The notes under the pieces were generated by a model. That model was not told the DNA's origin, did no database searches, and worked only from the letters and a program-made list of their open reading frames with translations. Source: Marinomonas vulgaris (GTDB lineage Bacteria > Pseudomonadota > Gammaproteobacteria > Pseudomonadales > Marinomonadaceae). From it: a DNA stretch of 64,000 nucleotides. The position numbers were made by a program, and so were the translations under genes. The stretch spans positions 62,001 through 126,000 of the forward strand of contig NZ_JAGSSV010000008.1 in assembly GCF_018145875.1 (NCBI RefSeq), in the 5' to 3' direction. Positions 35,895 to 45,982 of this stretch are shown one piece after another. The first letter of the stretch is position 1. Every line of letters starts with the position of its first letter.

Positions 35895-38021
35895 ATGACT
35901 GCTTCATCGCAACAACCAACCGAAGATCAAGATATTAATCTTGAAGATTTCGAAACCAAACACCGATCTGGACTATGGTTGAACCGCTTTGTTTTCAGCC
36001 TGTCTATTTTTCTGGCCATCGCTCACATTTACATTAATACCATCGCTACCTTGCCAGAACTGTGGGTATCCGCTTTCCATTTCGCTGGATTTGGTACCTT
36101 GTGTGCACTGCTTATACCTGCCAATCCCAAATGGCGTGACAGCAAATTAGCCATGTATTGTGACGGCGTAATTGTACTGTTATTGATTGGTATGGTGCTT
36201 TACATCGTTTTCTTTGAAGATGCGCTGTACGCGCGAGGCGTGACCTTTAATACCGCCGACTGGGTCGTTTCCAGTATTGCTGTTTTATTGTCTTTAGAGC
36301 TTATCCGCCGTACCAGCGGATGGTTTATTCCCTTTTTAATTGTTGTCGCCCTAACTTATGTTGTCCTTTGGGGCAGCTGGCTTGGCGGCATGTTTAACTT
36401 CCCCGGCTTAAGTGTTGAAACCTTACTGTACCGCAGCTTTTTCAGTACTGACGGTATGTTTGGCTCCATTTCACGTATTTCATGGAGCTTTGTCTTCATG
36501 TTTATTTTGTTCGGTGCTTTCTTAGTGAAGTCTGGTGCGGGAGATTTCATCATTGATTTATCTCGCTCATTGGCAAGCAAAATGATCGGTGGGCCTGGCT
36601 TTGTTGCTGTTCTAGGCTCAGGCTTAATGGGCTCTGTGTCTGGCTCTTCTGTGGCCAACACCGTATCAACGGGTGTGATTACCATTCCTCTCATGCGCCG
36701 TGCTGGCTTTCCGGCTCGTTTCGCTGCCGGCGTTGAAGCCGCCGCCTCGACTGGCGGTCAGTTGATGCCACCGGTGATGGGGGCAGGTGCCTTCATCATG
36801 GCGTCTTACACGCAAGTTTCTTACGTCACCATCATCAGCGTCGCGGCCATTCCCGCCCTTTTGTACTTCTTGTCCGTAGGTTTCTTTGTCCGCGTAGAAG
36901 CCAAGCGCAGTCGAGTGATTGCGACCGAGAGCGACGACGCTGTGAAGGTTTCACAAGTATTAAAAGAAGGCTGGCATCATATTGTTCCTCTTGGCGTGCT
37001 GGTTGCTTTGTTGATACAAGGTTTTACACCAACTTACGCGGCAGGTATCAGTATTCTTGCGGTTATCTTGGCGTCTTTCTTGTCGAGCAAACACCGCATG
37101 GGCCCAGCCGCTATCTTGGATGCCATGGCACAAGGTGCGAAAAACATGTCGACCACAGCTGTATTGTTAGTGGGTATTGGTTTGGTGGTCAACGTAATCA
37201 GCACCACAGGCGTAGGTAACACCTTCTCCTTGTTAATCACCAACTGGGCGGGCGGCAGCTTATTCTTTACCATTATTTTGGTGGCGATTGCTTCCTTGAT
37301 TTTAGGCATGGGTTTGCCTGTTACTGCATCCTACATCGTATTAGGCACCCTATCGGCTCCGGCATTATTTAACCTCATCGCTGAAAGCCAACTACTCGAT
37401 ATGATGGCGTCTGGTAATTTGCCAGAAACCGCCAGCGCTGTCTTTATGCTGGTAGATCCTTCTGCGCTGGCAACCTTGGCTCAAAGCATGCCAATGGAGC
37501 AAGCACAAGCTTTATTAGCCCAAGTGCCGAATGACTTCAAAAGCATGTTGATGGATCAGGCATTGGGTGCAGAATCTGTGGCAATGATTTTGGTGACCGC
37601 ACACATGATCATCTTTTGGCTATCCCAAGACAGCAATGTCACCCCACCTGTCTGTTTAACGGCCTTTGCCGCAGCGGCCATCGCTAAAACACCGCCAATG
37701 CGTACCGGCATGACCGCGTGGAAACTCGCTAAAGGCTTATACATAGTACCGCTATTGATGGCTTACACACCTTTGATTGGTGGTGATCCAGATATCTTAT
37801 TACGTCTTACTTTCTTCATTACGCTTGGTATGTATGCCCTTGTGGGTGCGATGGAAGGGTATTTAGAAGATAAACTGTCCATCATTCCGCGTACCATTTT
37901 ACTTGTTTCTTCTGTGATGATGCTGTGGCCAAACTTGGACATTTGGATCCAAGTTATTGGGTTAGTACTTTTCTTAGCTATCTTTGTGATGGGTAATAAG
38001 TCTTACCGAAAAACGCTGTAG
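35895..38021 (+). CDS. TRAP transporter fused permease (4TM/12TM), TAXI system
   Basis: A 708-residue membrane protein combining the small DctQ-like (about 4 helices) and large DctM-like (about 12 helices) permease parts, the usual partner of TAXI receptors. Motifs include GSVSGSSVANTVSTGVITIP, GAFIMASYTQVSY and GMGLPVTASYIVLG. The ATG at 35895 follows AAGGT; the frame is open to 35829 but the upstream part contains the hairpin. Sodium- or proton-driven uptake is known for the family. Confidence 0.95.
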   Translation: MTASSQQPTEDQDINLEDFETKHRSGLWLNRFVFSLSIFLAIAHIYINTIATLPELWVSAFHFAGFGTLCALLIPANPKWRDSKLAMYCDGVIVLLLIGMVLYIVFFEDALYARGVTFNTADWVVSSIAVLLSLELIRRTSGWFIPFLIVVALTYVVLWGSWLGGMFNFPGLSVETLLYRSFFSTDGMFGSISRISWSFVFMFILFGAFLVKSGAGDFIIDLSRSLASKMIGGPGFVAVLGSGLMGSVSGSSVANTVSTGVITIPLMRRAGFPARFAAGVEAAASTGGQLMPPVMGAGAFIMASYTQVSYVTIISVAAIPALLYFLSVGFFVRVEAKRSRVIATESDDAVKVSQVLKEGWHHIVPLGVLVALLIQGFTPTYAAGISILAVILASFLSSKHRMGPAAILDAMAQGAKNMSTTAVLLVGIGLVVNVISTTGVGNTFSLLITNWAGGSLFFTIILVAIASLILGMGLPVTASYIVLGTLSAPALFNLIAESQLLDMMASGNLPETASAVFMLVDPSALATLAQSMPMEQAQALLAQVPNDFKSMLMDQALGAESVAMILVTAHMIIFWLSQDSNVTPPVCLTAFAAAAIAKTPPMRTGMTAWKLAKGLYIVPLLMAYTPLIGGDPDILLRLTFFITLGMYALVGAMEGYLEDKLSIIPRTILLVSSVMMLWPNLDIWIQVIGLVLFLAIFVMGNKSYRKTL

Positions 38022-38041
38022 TTTAGTACCGCTATGACACT

Positions 38042-38069
38042 AAAAAGGCTGCAATTGCAGCCTTTTTTT
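38042..38069 (+). terminator. Bidirectional terminator between TRAP permease and sohB
   Basis: AAAAAGGCTGCAATTGCAGCCTTTTTTT read in two arms, a self-complementary stem flanked by A- and T-runs, serving the two convergent genes. Confidence 0.92.
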
Positions 38070-38105
38070 ATTTACCCTCATAACAACAAGCTATGATCCG
38101 TTAAA

Positions 38106-39143
38106 TTAATAGCCGCGAGTTTGAGTCAACTTACTTACCCAAGACACCGCTTTGTACTCTAACGCTGAGAAAAATGACAAGCCCAAACGCTCCGCCACGC
38201 CTTTTGGCTGCTTGTAAGCGATGTGAATCACGTCTGCTTCGGCGTAATTCGATACCAAATACGCATCGCTGGTCATCACCACATCCACCAGCTTATTCTC
38301 CAAGGCTTCCGAACCGTACCAAGTATCGCCTGTGGCAATGGCTTCAATGTCTAATTGCGGACGCTGGCCCGATACAAAACGCTTGAATAAACCATGAGTA
38401 TCTTCCAGATCTTGCTTGAACTTCTCACGGCCCTCGTCGGTGTTTTCGCCCAACATGGTAAGTGTTCGTTTGTAGCGGCCAGCCGTATGAAGCTCCACAT
38501 CAATTAAGCTTTTATCCAGCAATCTGTGTACGTTAGGAATCTGCGCCACGACACCGATGGAACCCAAAATGGCAAACGGGGCAGCAATGATTTTATCGGC
38601 CACACAGGCCATCATATAACCGCCGCTGGCAGCGACCTTATCCACACAAACCGTTAAAGGAATATTGGCTTCACGAATACGCTGCAGTTGAGACGCCGCA
38701 AGACCGTATCCATGCACGACGCCGCCGCCACTTTCTAAGCGCAATACCACTTCGTCTTCTGGCTTGGCCACACTTAACACAGCAGTGATCTCTTCGCGCA
38801 TGGTTTCCACTGCTGAGGCTTTGATATCACCGTCAAAATCCAACACATATAAGCGCTTCTTCGTAGTGACTTCAGCTTTTTTACTGGCTTTTTTGTCTAA
38901 CTTATCTTTTTTCTTCTTTTCTTTGTCTAAATTCTTCAATACTTTCTTGTCAAATAATTGACTGTCTAATGAGGCTTTCATCGCATCATAATTATCATTT
39001 AACTTGGTGACAGACAAACTTCCTGGTTGCGACTTGCGCTTCCCACTGGCCACAATGGCCAATAAAAACCCTATTACTAGGGCAATACTGACCAGTTTTA
39101 GTAAAAAACCGGCATAATCCACTAAAAATTCCAATATAAACAT
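38106..39143 (-). CDS. sohB: SohB inner-membrane serine peptidase (S49)
   Basis: A 345-residue signal peptide peptidase-like protease. It has an N-terminal membrane helix (about 9-33), a Lys-rich cytoplasmic or periplasmic linker (about 62-90) and the S49 domain with nucleophile S173 (AASGGYMM) and general-base K225 (RYKRTLTML), 52 residues apart as in E. coli SohB (178/230, recalled). Convergent with the TRAP operon. Confidence 0.94.
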   Translation of the reverse strand: MFILEFLVDYAGFLLKLVSIALVIGFLLAIVASGKRKSQPGSLSVTKLNDNYDAMKASLDSQLFDKKVLKNLDKEKKKKDKLDKKASKKAEVTTKKRLYVLDFDGDIKASAVETMREEITAVLSVAKPEDEVVLRLESGGGVVHGYGLAASQLQRIREANIPLTVCVDKVAASGGYMMACVADKIIAAPFAILGSIGVVAQIPNVHRLLDKSLIDVELHTAGRYKRTLTMLGENTDEGREKFKQDLEDTHGLFKRFVSGQRPQLDIEAIATGDTWYGSEALENKLVDVVMTSDAYLVSNYAEADVIHIAYKQPKGVAERLGLSFFSALEYKAVSWVSKLTQTRGY

Positions 39144-39310
39144 CCTCTTACTTTTTATTACATTTTTGAGATAGCGGAAGGCTTCCCATCAATAACGAGC
39201 ATCACCTTTTATTATCCGACATTAATCTGTCCTGTAGATACTGTTTTGTATTTGCCTTATTATCTGCACACTTTACATCGCCCCCCGCGACTCTTACCGG
39301 ACAAAAAAAC

Positions 39311-39363
39311 TAACAAGATTCTTTTGGGTAGACTTAAAACAGAAAAATCTTGTTAATTTTTTT
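39311..39363 (+). promoter_or_regulatory. Terminator-like hairpin in the nhaB leader
   Basis: TAACAAGATT (39311-39320) pairs perfectly with AATCTTGTTA (39346-39355) across a 25-base loop and is followed by seven T (39357-39363). It ends 35 bases before the nhaB ATG, so it could attenuate nhaB transcription. The rest of 39144-39310 shows no gene. Confidence 0.5.
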
Positions 39364-39377
39364 GCACATTTTTAGTG

Positions 39378-39392
39378 CCTATCTGATAGGAG
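39378..39392 (+). promoter_or_regulatory. nhaB ribosome site partly in a hairpin
   Basis: CCTAT (39378-39382) pairs with ATAGG (39386-39390). The latter includes part of the AGGAG Shine-Dalgarno (39388-39392), 6 bases before the ATG. It is short, so only weak masking is expected. Confidence 0.4.
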
Positions 39393-39398
39393 AAATCC

Positions 39399-40901
39399 AT
39401 GAAACCTACTTTATCCCAAGCCTTTGGAAGAAATTTCCTTGGCTCATCCCCCCTATGGTACAAACAAATCATCCTCGCTTTTTTGATTATCAACCCAATC
39501 GTTTTAGTCACCTTAGGGCCATTTATCGCCGGCTGGTTGCTGATCATTGAGTTTATTTTTACTCTGGCCATGGCGCTTAAATGTTATCCGTTGCAACCCG
39601 GTGGCTTATTGGCGATCGAAGCGGTTGTCTTAGGCTTAACCACTGCCGAAGGGGTTTACACAGAGGTCTCTCATAACCTTGAAGTTATCTTACTGCTGAT
39701 GTTCATGGTCGCTGGCATCTATTTTATGAAAGACATGCTGTTGTTTATTTTCAACAAGCTCTTGGTAAAGGTAAAATCGAAAATTGTTATTTCATTGATT
39801 TTCAGCTTCTCCGCGGCCATGTTGTCTGCTTTTTTAGACGCGTTAACCGTCACCGCAGTTTTAATCAGTGTTGGAGTGGGGTTTTACTCTGTCTATCACA
39901 AAGCCGCCTCTGGACAGAGCTCAAATAAAAACCATGACCATGGCAAGGACGATTCTATTTTGCCGGTCAATGCAGAAGATCTAAACGAGTTCCGTTCTTT
40001 TCTTCGTGATTTGCTCATGCATGGAGCTGTCGGTACGGCACTGGGTGGCGTAGCCACTTTAGTCGGTGAACCTCAAAACCTATTGATTGCCAAAATCGCT
40101 GGGTGGGATTTTATCGAATTCTTCGTTAATGTAGCGCCCGTCTCCATGCCGGTTTTTGTTTGTGGCTTGTTGACTGTTGTCGTGTTAGAAAAAACCGCCT
40201 GGTTTGACTACGGTGCAAAGTTACCAGATACCGTTCGCGACATTCTCAATAAATTTGAGCAAGAAGAGAGTCAAAAACACACCAACAAAACCAAAGCTCA
40301 GCTCATTATTCAGGGCGTGGTGGCCGTTCTATTGGTTTTTGCTTTGGCCTTTCATGTTGCCGAAGTGGGCTTGGTAGGCTTGATGGTAATTGTATTACTG
40401 ACGTCATTTAACGGCATTATTGAAGAACATAGAATTGGCCACGCATTTGAGGAGTCTTTGCCCTTCACCGCTCTTTTAGTGGTGTTTTTTACCGTGGTAT
40501 CTGTGATTCATGCGCAACATCTATTCCAACCTGTCATCGATGTGGTTCTCAATATGCCCACGGACAGTCAGCCCATTATGCTGTTTATTGCCAATGGCAT
40601 TTTGTCGGCCATCAGTGACAATGTGTTCGTCGCCACTGTGTACATCAATGAAATCAAGGCCGCGTTAGACGCTGGCACCATTACTCGCGAACATTTTGAT
40701 GTGTTGGCAGTAGCAGTCAATACAGGCACTAACTTACCCAGTGTGGCAACGCCCAATGGTCAAGCGGCTTTTCTGTTCCTATTAACCTCTGCCATTGCAC
40801 CCTTATTGCGTTTGTCCTACGGAAAAATGGTCTGGATGGCGCTTCCTTACACCATAGTATTGAGTCTGGTTGGTGGTTTGTGTGTCGTCTACTTGCTCTA
40901 A
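39399..40901 (+). CDS. nhaB: Na+/H+ antiporter NhaB
   Basis: A 500-residue antiporter exporting sodium in exchange for protons, important for marine bacteria. It has about 12 hydrophobic helices and family-typical stretches such as [45 protein letters not shown] and [20 protein letters not shown]. The length fits NhaB (about 510). An AGGAG site precedes the ATG, and the leader holds hairpins. Confidence 0.96.
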   Translation: MKPTLSQAFGRNFLGSSPLWYKQIILAFLIINPIVLVTLGPFIAGWLLIIEFIFTLAMALKCYPLQPGGLLAIEAVVLGLTTAEGVYTEVSHNLEVILLLMFMVAGIYFMKDMLLFIFNKLLVKVKSKIVISLIFSFSAAMLSAFLDALTVTAVLISVGVGFYSVYHKAASGQSSNKNHDHGKDDSILPVNAEDLNEFRSFLRDLLMHGAVGTALGGVATLVGEPQNLLIAKIAGWDFIEFFVNVAPVSMPVFVCGLLTVVVLEKTAWFDYGAKLPDTVRDILNKFEQEESQKHTNKTKAQLIIQGVVAVLLVFALAFHVAEVGLVGLMVIVLLTSFNGIIEEHRIGHAFEESLPFTALLVVFFTVVSVIHAQHLFQPVIDVVLNMPTDSQPIMLFIANGILSAISDNVFVATVYINEIKAALDAGTITREHFDVLAVAVNTGTNLPSVATPNGQAAFLFLLTSAIAPLLRLSYGKMVWMALPYTIVLSLVGGLCVVYLL

Positions 40902-40959
40902 TTCTCTTTGCATAACCAGCGTATCAACCAAAACCCACAGACCTAAAAACCAGATCTAA

Positions 40960-40997
40960 AAAAGCGCCCCATGACAGTGTTGTCATGGGGCGCTTTT
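40960..40997 (+). terminator. Bidirectional terminator between nhaB and dnaQ
   Basis: A perfect 17-bp stem (AAAAGCGCCCCATGACA and complement) with a GTGT loop and A/T runs on both sides. Confidence 0.95.
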
Positions 40998-41020
40998 CAT
41001 ATATCTACAACGTTTTATCT

Positions 41021-41734
41021 CTAGTGCTTAACGCGCCACAAAGACTGCCCCGATTTTTTATCGATTAGATCCAACCGCTCTTCATGGGCTTTCAATTCAT
41101 CGTCGCTCGCTCGTATGACTTTTAACATGGGACGATCCGCTGCAAGACGGCGAATGGCTTCTGCTCCACCGTCTTCTTTTGACTCAGAACCAGAGTCACT
41201 GGCGAGACCCAAGCTGGTTTGCCCCCCCGTCATCAATAAGTACACATCGGCCAGAATCTCAGCGTCTAACAAGGCGCCATGCAGCTCACGATGAGAATTA
41301 TCGATGCCGTAACGACGGCATAAAATATCCAAATTGTTTTTCTGACCTGGATGCTTTTTACGGGCATACACTAAGCTATCAAACACACCGCACACTTCCG
41401 CGGTTTTTGGGTAGCCGCCCAGTCGAGCAAACTCGTGATCCATAAAGCCAATATCAAAGGGTGCATTATGAATGATTAATTCTGCCCCCTTGATGAAGTC
41501 AAAAAACTCTTGGGCGACCTGATGAAATCTCGGCTTATCAGCAAGAAACTCGTTACTGATACCATGGACTCGAAACGCCTCTTCTTCGACTTCCCGATCC
41601 GGATTGATGTACACATGAAAATGACGATTGGTTAGCTTACGGCCAATCATTTCCACACAACCAATTTCGATAATGCGATGCCCTTGTTTAGGGTCTATGC
41701 CCGTGGTTTCCGTATCGAGAATGACTTGTCTCAT
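41021..41734 (-). CDS. dnaQ: DNA polymerase III epsilon subunit (proofreading exonuclease)
   Basis: The 3'-5' proofreading subunit. The 237-residue DEDDh exonuclease shows [11 protein letters not shown] (Asp/Glu), [27 protein letters not shown] and the final [14 protein letters not shown] (His/Asp). A C-terminal tail after about 190 contains the polymerase-binding region. Its ATG overlaps the rnhA stop (ATGA); in E. coli these two genes are divergent, here they are one operon. Confidence 0.97.
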   Translation of the reverse strand: MRQVILDTETTGIDPKQGHRIIEIGCVEMIGRKLTNRHFHVYINPDREVEEEAFRVHGISNEFLADKPRFHQVAQEFFDFIKGAELIIHNAPFDIGFMDHEFARLGGYPKTAEVCGVFDSLVYARKKHPGQKNNLDILCRRYGIDNSHRELHGALLDAEILADVYLLMTGGQTSLGLASDSGSESKEDGGAEAIRRLAADRPMLKVIRASDDELKAHEERLDLIDKKSGQSLWRVKH

Positions 41735-42174
41735 GATGCTGCTCTAAGCTCCTCGATGCCTTGGTTTGCAAGCTGATCGGCAATTTCATTACCTTCAATG
41801 CCCGCGTGACCTTTTACCCACTTCCAAGTGACCTCGTGCTGCTGGCATTGCTCGTCCAACGCTTGCCACAAATCTTTATTTTTCACCGGCTGTTTCGAAG
41901 CGGTCATCCAACCTTTACGTTTCCATCCGGCCATCCATTCTGTGATGCCTTTTTGCACGTAAGACGAATCGGTATAGAGGGTAACCGCACATTTTTCTTT
42001 GAGTGCCTTAAGCCCTTCAATGGCCCCCATTAATTCCATACGGTTGTTGGTGGTATCCAGCTCACCGCCACACAAGCGTTTTTCGTGTTCGCCAAACGCC
42101 AACCAAGCGCCCCATCCACCGATTCCAGGATTGCCCTTGCAGGCGCCATCTGTGTACATTATGACATTTTTCAC
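41731..42174 (-). CDS. rnhA: Ribonuclease HI (GTG start)
   Basis: Cleaves the RNA strand of RNA-DNA hybrids. In 147 residues the catalytic D-E-D-D set is visible in [28 protein letters not shown] and GNEIADQLA. The start is GTG at 42174, because it overlaps the stop of the upstream methyltransferase (GTGA) and gives the normal N-terminus [11 protein letters not shown] longer open frame to 42237 lies inside that gene and is rejected. Confidence 0.96.
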   Translation of the reverse strand: MKNVIMYTDGACKGNPGIGGWGAWLAFGEHEKRLCGGELDTTNNRMELMGAIEGLKALKEKCAVTLYTDSSYVQKGITEWMAGWKRKGWMTASKQPVKNKDLWQALDEQCQQHEVTWKWVKGHAGIEGNEIADQLANQGIEELRAAS

Positions 42175-42926
42175 TCTTTCATCTCTTTTGCTGTAGGTTT
42201 CGATAATGGCGGCACCCGAACACGAGCACCCGACCATCGCGGTTTAAGCGGAATAAAACGTTTTACTTGCTTCGTTGCCGTCATCACGTAGATCCCACTA
42301 AAAGGCAGCTTTAGAGGCCTTAGTAATGAGTCGATCCATGTGAATCGAGAGCGCCACTTGCCACTTTGCAGCGGCGGCTCGTAAAATACGAAGCGTTTGG
42401 ATTCTAATGTCAAACCCGCTACTTTTAACCAATCTTCTAAGCGTTGATGGGCAATAAAATGGCCGCACCAAGGGGCCCGTTTGCGTTTGTTAGAAAAGCA
42501 TTTTGAAAACAAACGGCAAAATCCCCAAGCGCTGATCGGATTAAACCCAATAATAATCAACTTACCGCTTGGCAATAGGGTCCTCGCCGCCTCTCGTAAG
42601 TCGTCATGGGGCGTGGCGGAAATATCCAAGGTGTGATGAAAAATATGCACATCAATTCCGTCGCTTTCAAAAGGCAATTCACTGGCACGGGCCACCACAG
42701 TATTCGCTGGTGCACCAAACTCCAATGCAGGCGCGACCTGTATGGTCTCTCGTAAACGATGATCTTGGATATCCAAGGCTTTTAAAGGAGATTGTGCCAC
42801 CAAATAGTAACCAACGGCGAGATCAAGTTCTTGGGTAATCTCACTCAGTTCCTGTTCTAGCAGGGTATTGCCAAGGTCGCTTTGATACCATTTTTGAAAA
42901 AATTGTCTTGATTGATCATCCAACAT
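42171..42926 (-). CDS. Methyltransferase-domain protein upstream of rnhA
   Basis: A 251-residue class I methyltransferase-like protein. The middle and late motifs are present ([36 protein letters not shown] read in parts). The SAM motif I is weak: [18 protein letters not shown] lacks the GxGxG pattern, as I recall for its homologues at the same locus (methyltransferase-rnhA-dnaQ opposite gloB). The ATG at 42926 fits the family start; ATG 42953 is an alternative. The substrate is unknown. Confidence 0.78.
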   Translation of the reverse strand: MLDDQSRQFFQKWYQSDLGNTLLEQELSEITQELDLAVGYYLVAQSPLKALDIQDHRLRETIQVAPALEFGAPANTVVARASELPFESDGIDVHIFHHTLDISATPHDDLREAARTLLPSGKLIIIGFNPISAWGFCRLFSKCFSNKRKRAPWCGHFIAHQRLEDWLKVAGLTLESKRFVFYEPPLQSGKWRSRFTWIDSLLRPLKLPFSGIYVMTATKQVKRFIPLKPRWSGARVRVPPLSKPTAKEMKE

Positions 42927-43017
42927 ACAATGAATTCTCTTTTTTAACAGCATGACGGTGTCGTTGCTTGACCGGCCCTTGTGCAAATAATCACGTATTT
43001 TGCAGAGTAGACCCTTG

Positions 43018-43821
43018 ATGACTATTTTTCCGCTTCCCGCCTTCAACGACAATTATATCTGGATCCTCCAAGATAAAGATAGTTCCGCAATTTGGGCGGT
43101 GGACCCTGGCAAAGCTGAGGTCGTCCTAGACTATTGCCAACAACATCAACACTCCCTGAAAGGGATTATCATCACTCATCACCATAAAGATCATACTGGC
43201 GGCGTTGCAGAATTAAGAGAGCAAACAGGCTGCGTGGTGTACGGCCCTAAACATCTTGTCAATTTGGTGACACACCCCGTTGATGATGGCGACAGCCTAG
43301 ACATTTTTGCTCAACGCTTCAGCGTGTTAGCAACCCCTGGTCATACCCTAGATCACCTGTGTTATTTTTCCTCTTTAGAAGACACGGCAACAAATGCACC
43401 CACACCTGAGTCACCCATATTATTTTGTGGCGATACCTTATTCAGAGGCGGTTGTGGTCGCATCATGGAAGGTACACCTGAACAAATGCTGGCCGCCATG
43501 GAAAGGATTGCCGCCCTCCCCGATAACACCAAGCTGTATGGCACTCACGAATACACTCTGGCCAATTACCGCTTCGCGCTGTCTCTTGAGCCTGACAACC
43601 TAGACCTCATTAACAGCACCGACTTATGCCAACAATGGCGTAACCGAGGCCAAGTCACTTTACCAACAGAGCTGAGTGTAGAGAAAAAAACCAACCCTTT
43701 TTTACGTACTCACCTCAATTCCGTAAAAAATCAAGCGGCTCAACAACTTAACGAAATACCCAGCGAAGATCCCGTCGCGGCTTTTAGCCAAGTGAGACGT
43801 GCAAAAGACAGTTTTAGTTGA
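43018..43821 (+). CDS. gloB: Hydroxyacylglutathione hydrolase (glyoxalase II)
   Basis: Hydrolyses S-lactoylglutathione to lactate and glutathione in methylglyoxal detoxification. The 267-residue metallo-beta-lactamase-fold enzyme has the zinc motif THHHKDHTGG, GHTLDHLCYF, the GDTLFRGGCGR ligand Asp and GTHEYTLANYRFA. The ATG at 43018 begins MTIFPLPAFNDNYIW, the family start. Divergent from the methyltransferase-rnhA-dnaQ unit. Confidence 0.96.
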   Translation: MTIFPLPAFNDNYIWILQDKDSSAIWAVDPGKAEVVLDYCQQHQHSLKGIIITHHHKDHTGGVAELREQTGCVVYGPKHLVNLVTHPVDDGDSLDIFAQRFSVLATPGHTLDHLCYFSSLEDTATNAPTPESPILFCGDTLFRGGCGRIMEGTPEQMLAAMERIAALPDNTKLYGTHEYTLANYRFALSLEPDNLDLINSTDLCQQWRNRGQVTLPTELSVEKKTNPFLRTHLNSVKNQAAQQLNEIPSEDPVAAFSQVRRAKDSFS

Positions 43822-43875
43822 CCTTGCCGATCACACCTTTAAAATGCCTAAACTTTATTCAACTATGTGGACTAC

Positions 43876-45522
43876 ATGACATATAAATTTTTTTGGGTTT
43901 GTCTCGTCAGCTTAGCATTAAGCGCGTGTCAAACTGCGTCTCAATTAGAGCAGAACGCCTCACCGTCCGACGTCATCGAGTCTACTGACGACAGTGACAT
44001 TCCCGAAGCCGATACCGAGCAACTCGGCTTTATCGATACAGTGCCACCGGTGGATAGCGCGTCTGACACAGAAGACGACATCGATCTTGTTGCTGTTGAA
44101 CCTGAACAACCAAAAGAGCCCGATGACTTATGGGACCGAGTTCGCGCTGGCTACCAGCTGAATCTGGACATTGACCGCCCGCGCCTTTCCTCGCAACTAC
44201 GCTGGTTTAGCACGCACCCTTCTTATTTAGACCGAGTGTCAAAACGAGGCGAGCGTTACCTTTTTTACATCGTTGAAGAACTTGAAAAAGCGGGCATTCC
44301 AACTGAAATCGCTTTGTTACCTGTGGTGGAAAGTGGGTTTGATCCCTTTGGTTACAGCCACGGCCGCGCTTCAGGCCCTTGGCAGTTCATTCCGTCTACC
44401 GGTCAAATGTATGGTTTGGATCAAACATGGTGGTACGACGGTCGTCGCGATATTATTGGCTCGACACAAGCCGCCATTGCTTATTTAACACGTTTGCACA
44501 AGATGTTTGATGGCGATTGGTTACACGCCTTAGCCTCTTACAACTCTGGCGAAGGTACGGTTATGCGTGCCATTCGTAAGAATAGAAAAGCCGGTTTACC
44601 AACGGACTTCTGGTCACTCGATTTACCCAAAGAGACCCGTGCTTACGTTCCGAAATTGATCGCCTTAGCAAAAATCATCAAGAACCCCGATCAATACAAC
44701 TATTCGACCTATTTTATTCCCAACAAGCCCTACTTTGATGTGGTGAATATTGGTGGCCAACTAGACCTTGCCCAAGCGGCCGACATGGCTGGTATCAGCA
44801 TTGATGAAGTTTACTTGTTGAACCCAGGCTTTAACCAATGGGCGACATCGCCAGATGGCCCACATCGTTTGCTTATGCCCGTTTCAAAAGCCAAAAGCTT
44901 CCGTACCAAGCTAGCACAAATTCCCGATAATGAGCGTGTCACCTGGGTTCGCTACACGGTCGAAGCAGGCGACAGCCTTTTGTTGGTGGCTAAACAGCAC
45001 AACACCACCGTTGGCGTACTGCAAGATGTAAACAAGATTTCATCTACCATGATTCGTGTCGGCCAAGAACTGATGATCCCCGTGGCAGGAAACAAGATCG
45101 AAAGCTACACACTCAGCTCTCACCAACGTTTGTTGGCGAAGCAGTCTCGTGCGCCAAATCGTAACCGTATTAAAGTCAACTACACGATTAACCCAGGCGA
45201 CAGCTTGTGGTTGATTGCCAATAAATACGACGTAGACAGCAAAACCCTCGCACGATGGAACAACATGGGGCTTGCCGATCCGCTGTTTCCAGGCAAAAAA
45301 CTGGTGGTTTGGCTAGAGCCTAAACAATCAGAAACCAGCACACGTAGCGTGATGAAACGCGTGGTTTACACCATTCGTTCTGGCGAGTCTTTAGCCATTG
45401 TGGCGAACAAGTTTAAAGTGTCTCTTAACGACATTAAAGATTGGAACCCTAAAGTCAGCAGTCAAAAATATGTCCAGCCTGGCGATAAGGTCACCCTTTT
45501 AGTCAATGTGGTTGGCGGCTAA
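43876..45522 (+). CDS. mltD: Membrane-bound lytic murein transglycosylase D
   Basis: A 548-residue outer-membrane lipoprotein cleaving peptidoglycan. The lipobox LALSAC comes after a short hydrophobic segment. An SLT domain (about 130-290) holds the catalytic Glu in VVESGFDPFGYSHGRASGPW. Three LysM peptidoglycan-binding repeats follow, starting YTVEAGDSLLLVA, YTINPGDSLWLIA and YTIRSGESLAIVA. An acidic linker (about 25-90) separates anchor and enzyme. The ATG at 43876 is preferred to GTG 43867. Confidence 0.95.
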   Translation: MTYKFFWVCLVSLALSACQTASQLEQNASPSDVIESTDDSDIPEADTEQLGFIDTVPPVDSASDTEDDIDLVAVEPEQPKEPDDLWDRVRAGYQLNLDIDRPRLSSQLRWFSTHPSYLDRVSKRGERYLFYIVEELEKAGIPTEIALLPVVESGFDPFGYSHGRASGPWQFIPSTGQMYGLDQTWWYDGRRDIIGSTQAAIAYLTRLHKMFDGDWLHALASYNSGEGTVMRAIRKNRKAGLPTDFWSLDLPKETRAYVPKLIALAKIIKNPDQYNYSTYFIPNKPYFDVVNIGGQLDLAQAADMAGISIDEVYLLNPGFNQWATSPDGPHRLLMPVSKAKSFRTKLAQIPDNERVTWVRYTVEAGDSLLLVAKQHNTTVGVLQDVNKISSTMIRVGQELMIPVAGNKIESYTLSSHQRLLAKQSRAPNRNRIKVNYTINPGDSLWLIANKYDVDSKTLARWNNMGLADPLFPGKKLVVWLEPKQSETSTRSVMKRVVYTIRSGESLAIVANKFKVSLNDIKDWNPKVSSQKYVQPGDKVTLLVNVVGG

Positions 45523-45569
45523 TGGCAAGACACTCTACAGACAAGAGCTAAGAGTACGTTTCAAGCAAT

Positions 45570-45604
45570 AAAAAAGGGTTGGTGCAGCACACCAACCCTT
45601 TTTT
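45570..45604 (+). terminator. Bidirectional terminator between mltD and ppnP
   Basis: AAAAAGGGTTGGTG pairs with CACCAACCCTTTTT around a 5-base loop, with A/T runs on both sides of the stem. Confidence 0.95.
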
Positions 45605-45639
45605 AATATTTTCAATATTAGAATGGCTTAACCAGTGGC

Positions 45640-45930
45640 TTATTCGTAGCGACACAAGTAAGCGGTGGTTTCTTCTACTTTCACGTTAAAACTAAGATTT
45701 GCTTCAACAATAAAGGTTTCGCCTTTGGCAAACGTCGCCCATGCAGATTCACCAGGCAATTTGACGGTCAAAGCGCCAGACACAACCGTCATGTATTCAC
45801 GTTGGCTAGTGCCAAATTCATACTCACCAACCGCCATAACACCTACGGTTGAAGTGCCATCACTGTTGTCTAAACCAATCGATTTCACTTGATTGTCAAA
45901 ATAGCTGTTTACGGTTAACTCAGTGCTCAT
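45640..45930 (-). CDS. ppnP: Pyrimidine/purine nucleoside phosphorylase
   Basis: A 96-residue cupin of the former DUF1255 family; E. coli PpnP (YaiE) phosphorolyses many nucleosides. Matches: [45 protein letters not shown] and the end TAYLCRYE. It is downstream of a same-strand LysR gene, which might regulate it, though nothing in sequence proves this. Confidence 0.94.
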   Translation of the reverse strand: MSTELTVNSYFDNQVKSIGLDNSDGTSTVGVMAVGEYEFGTSQREYMTVVSGALTVKLPGESAWATFAKGETFIVEANLSFNVKVEETTAYLCRYE

Positions 45931-45982
45931 ATCGCTTCTCGCTTACTGTGATAAAAAATCTTGTCTGTGACACACCACGCCC

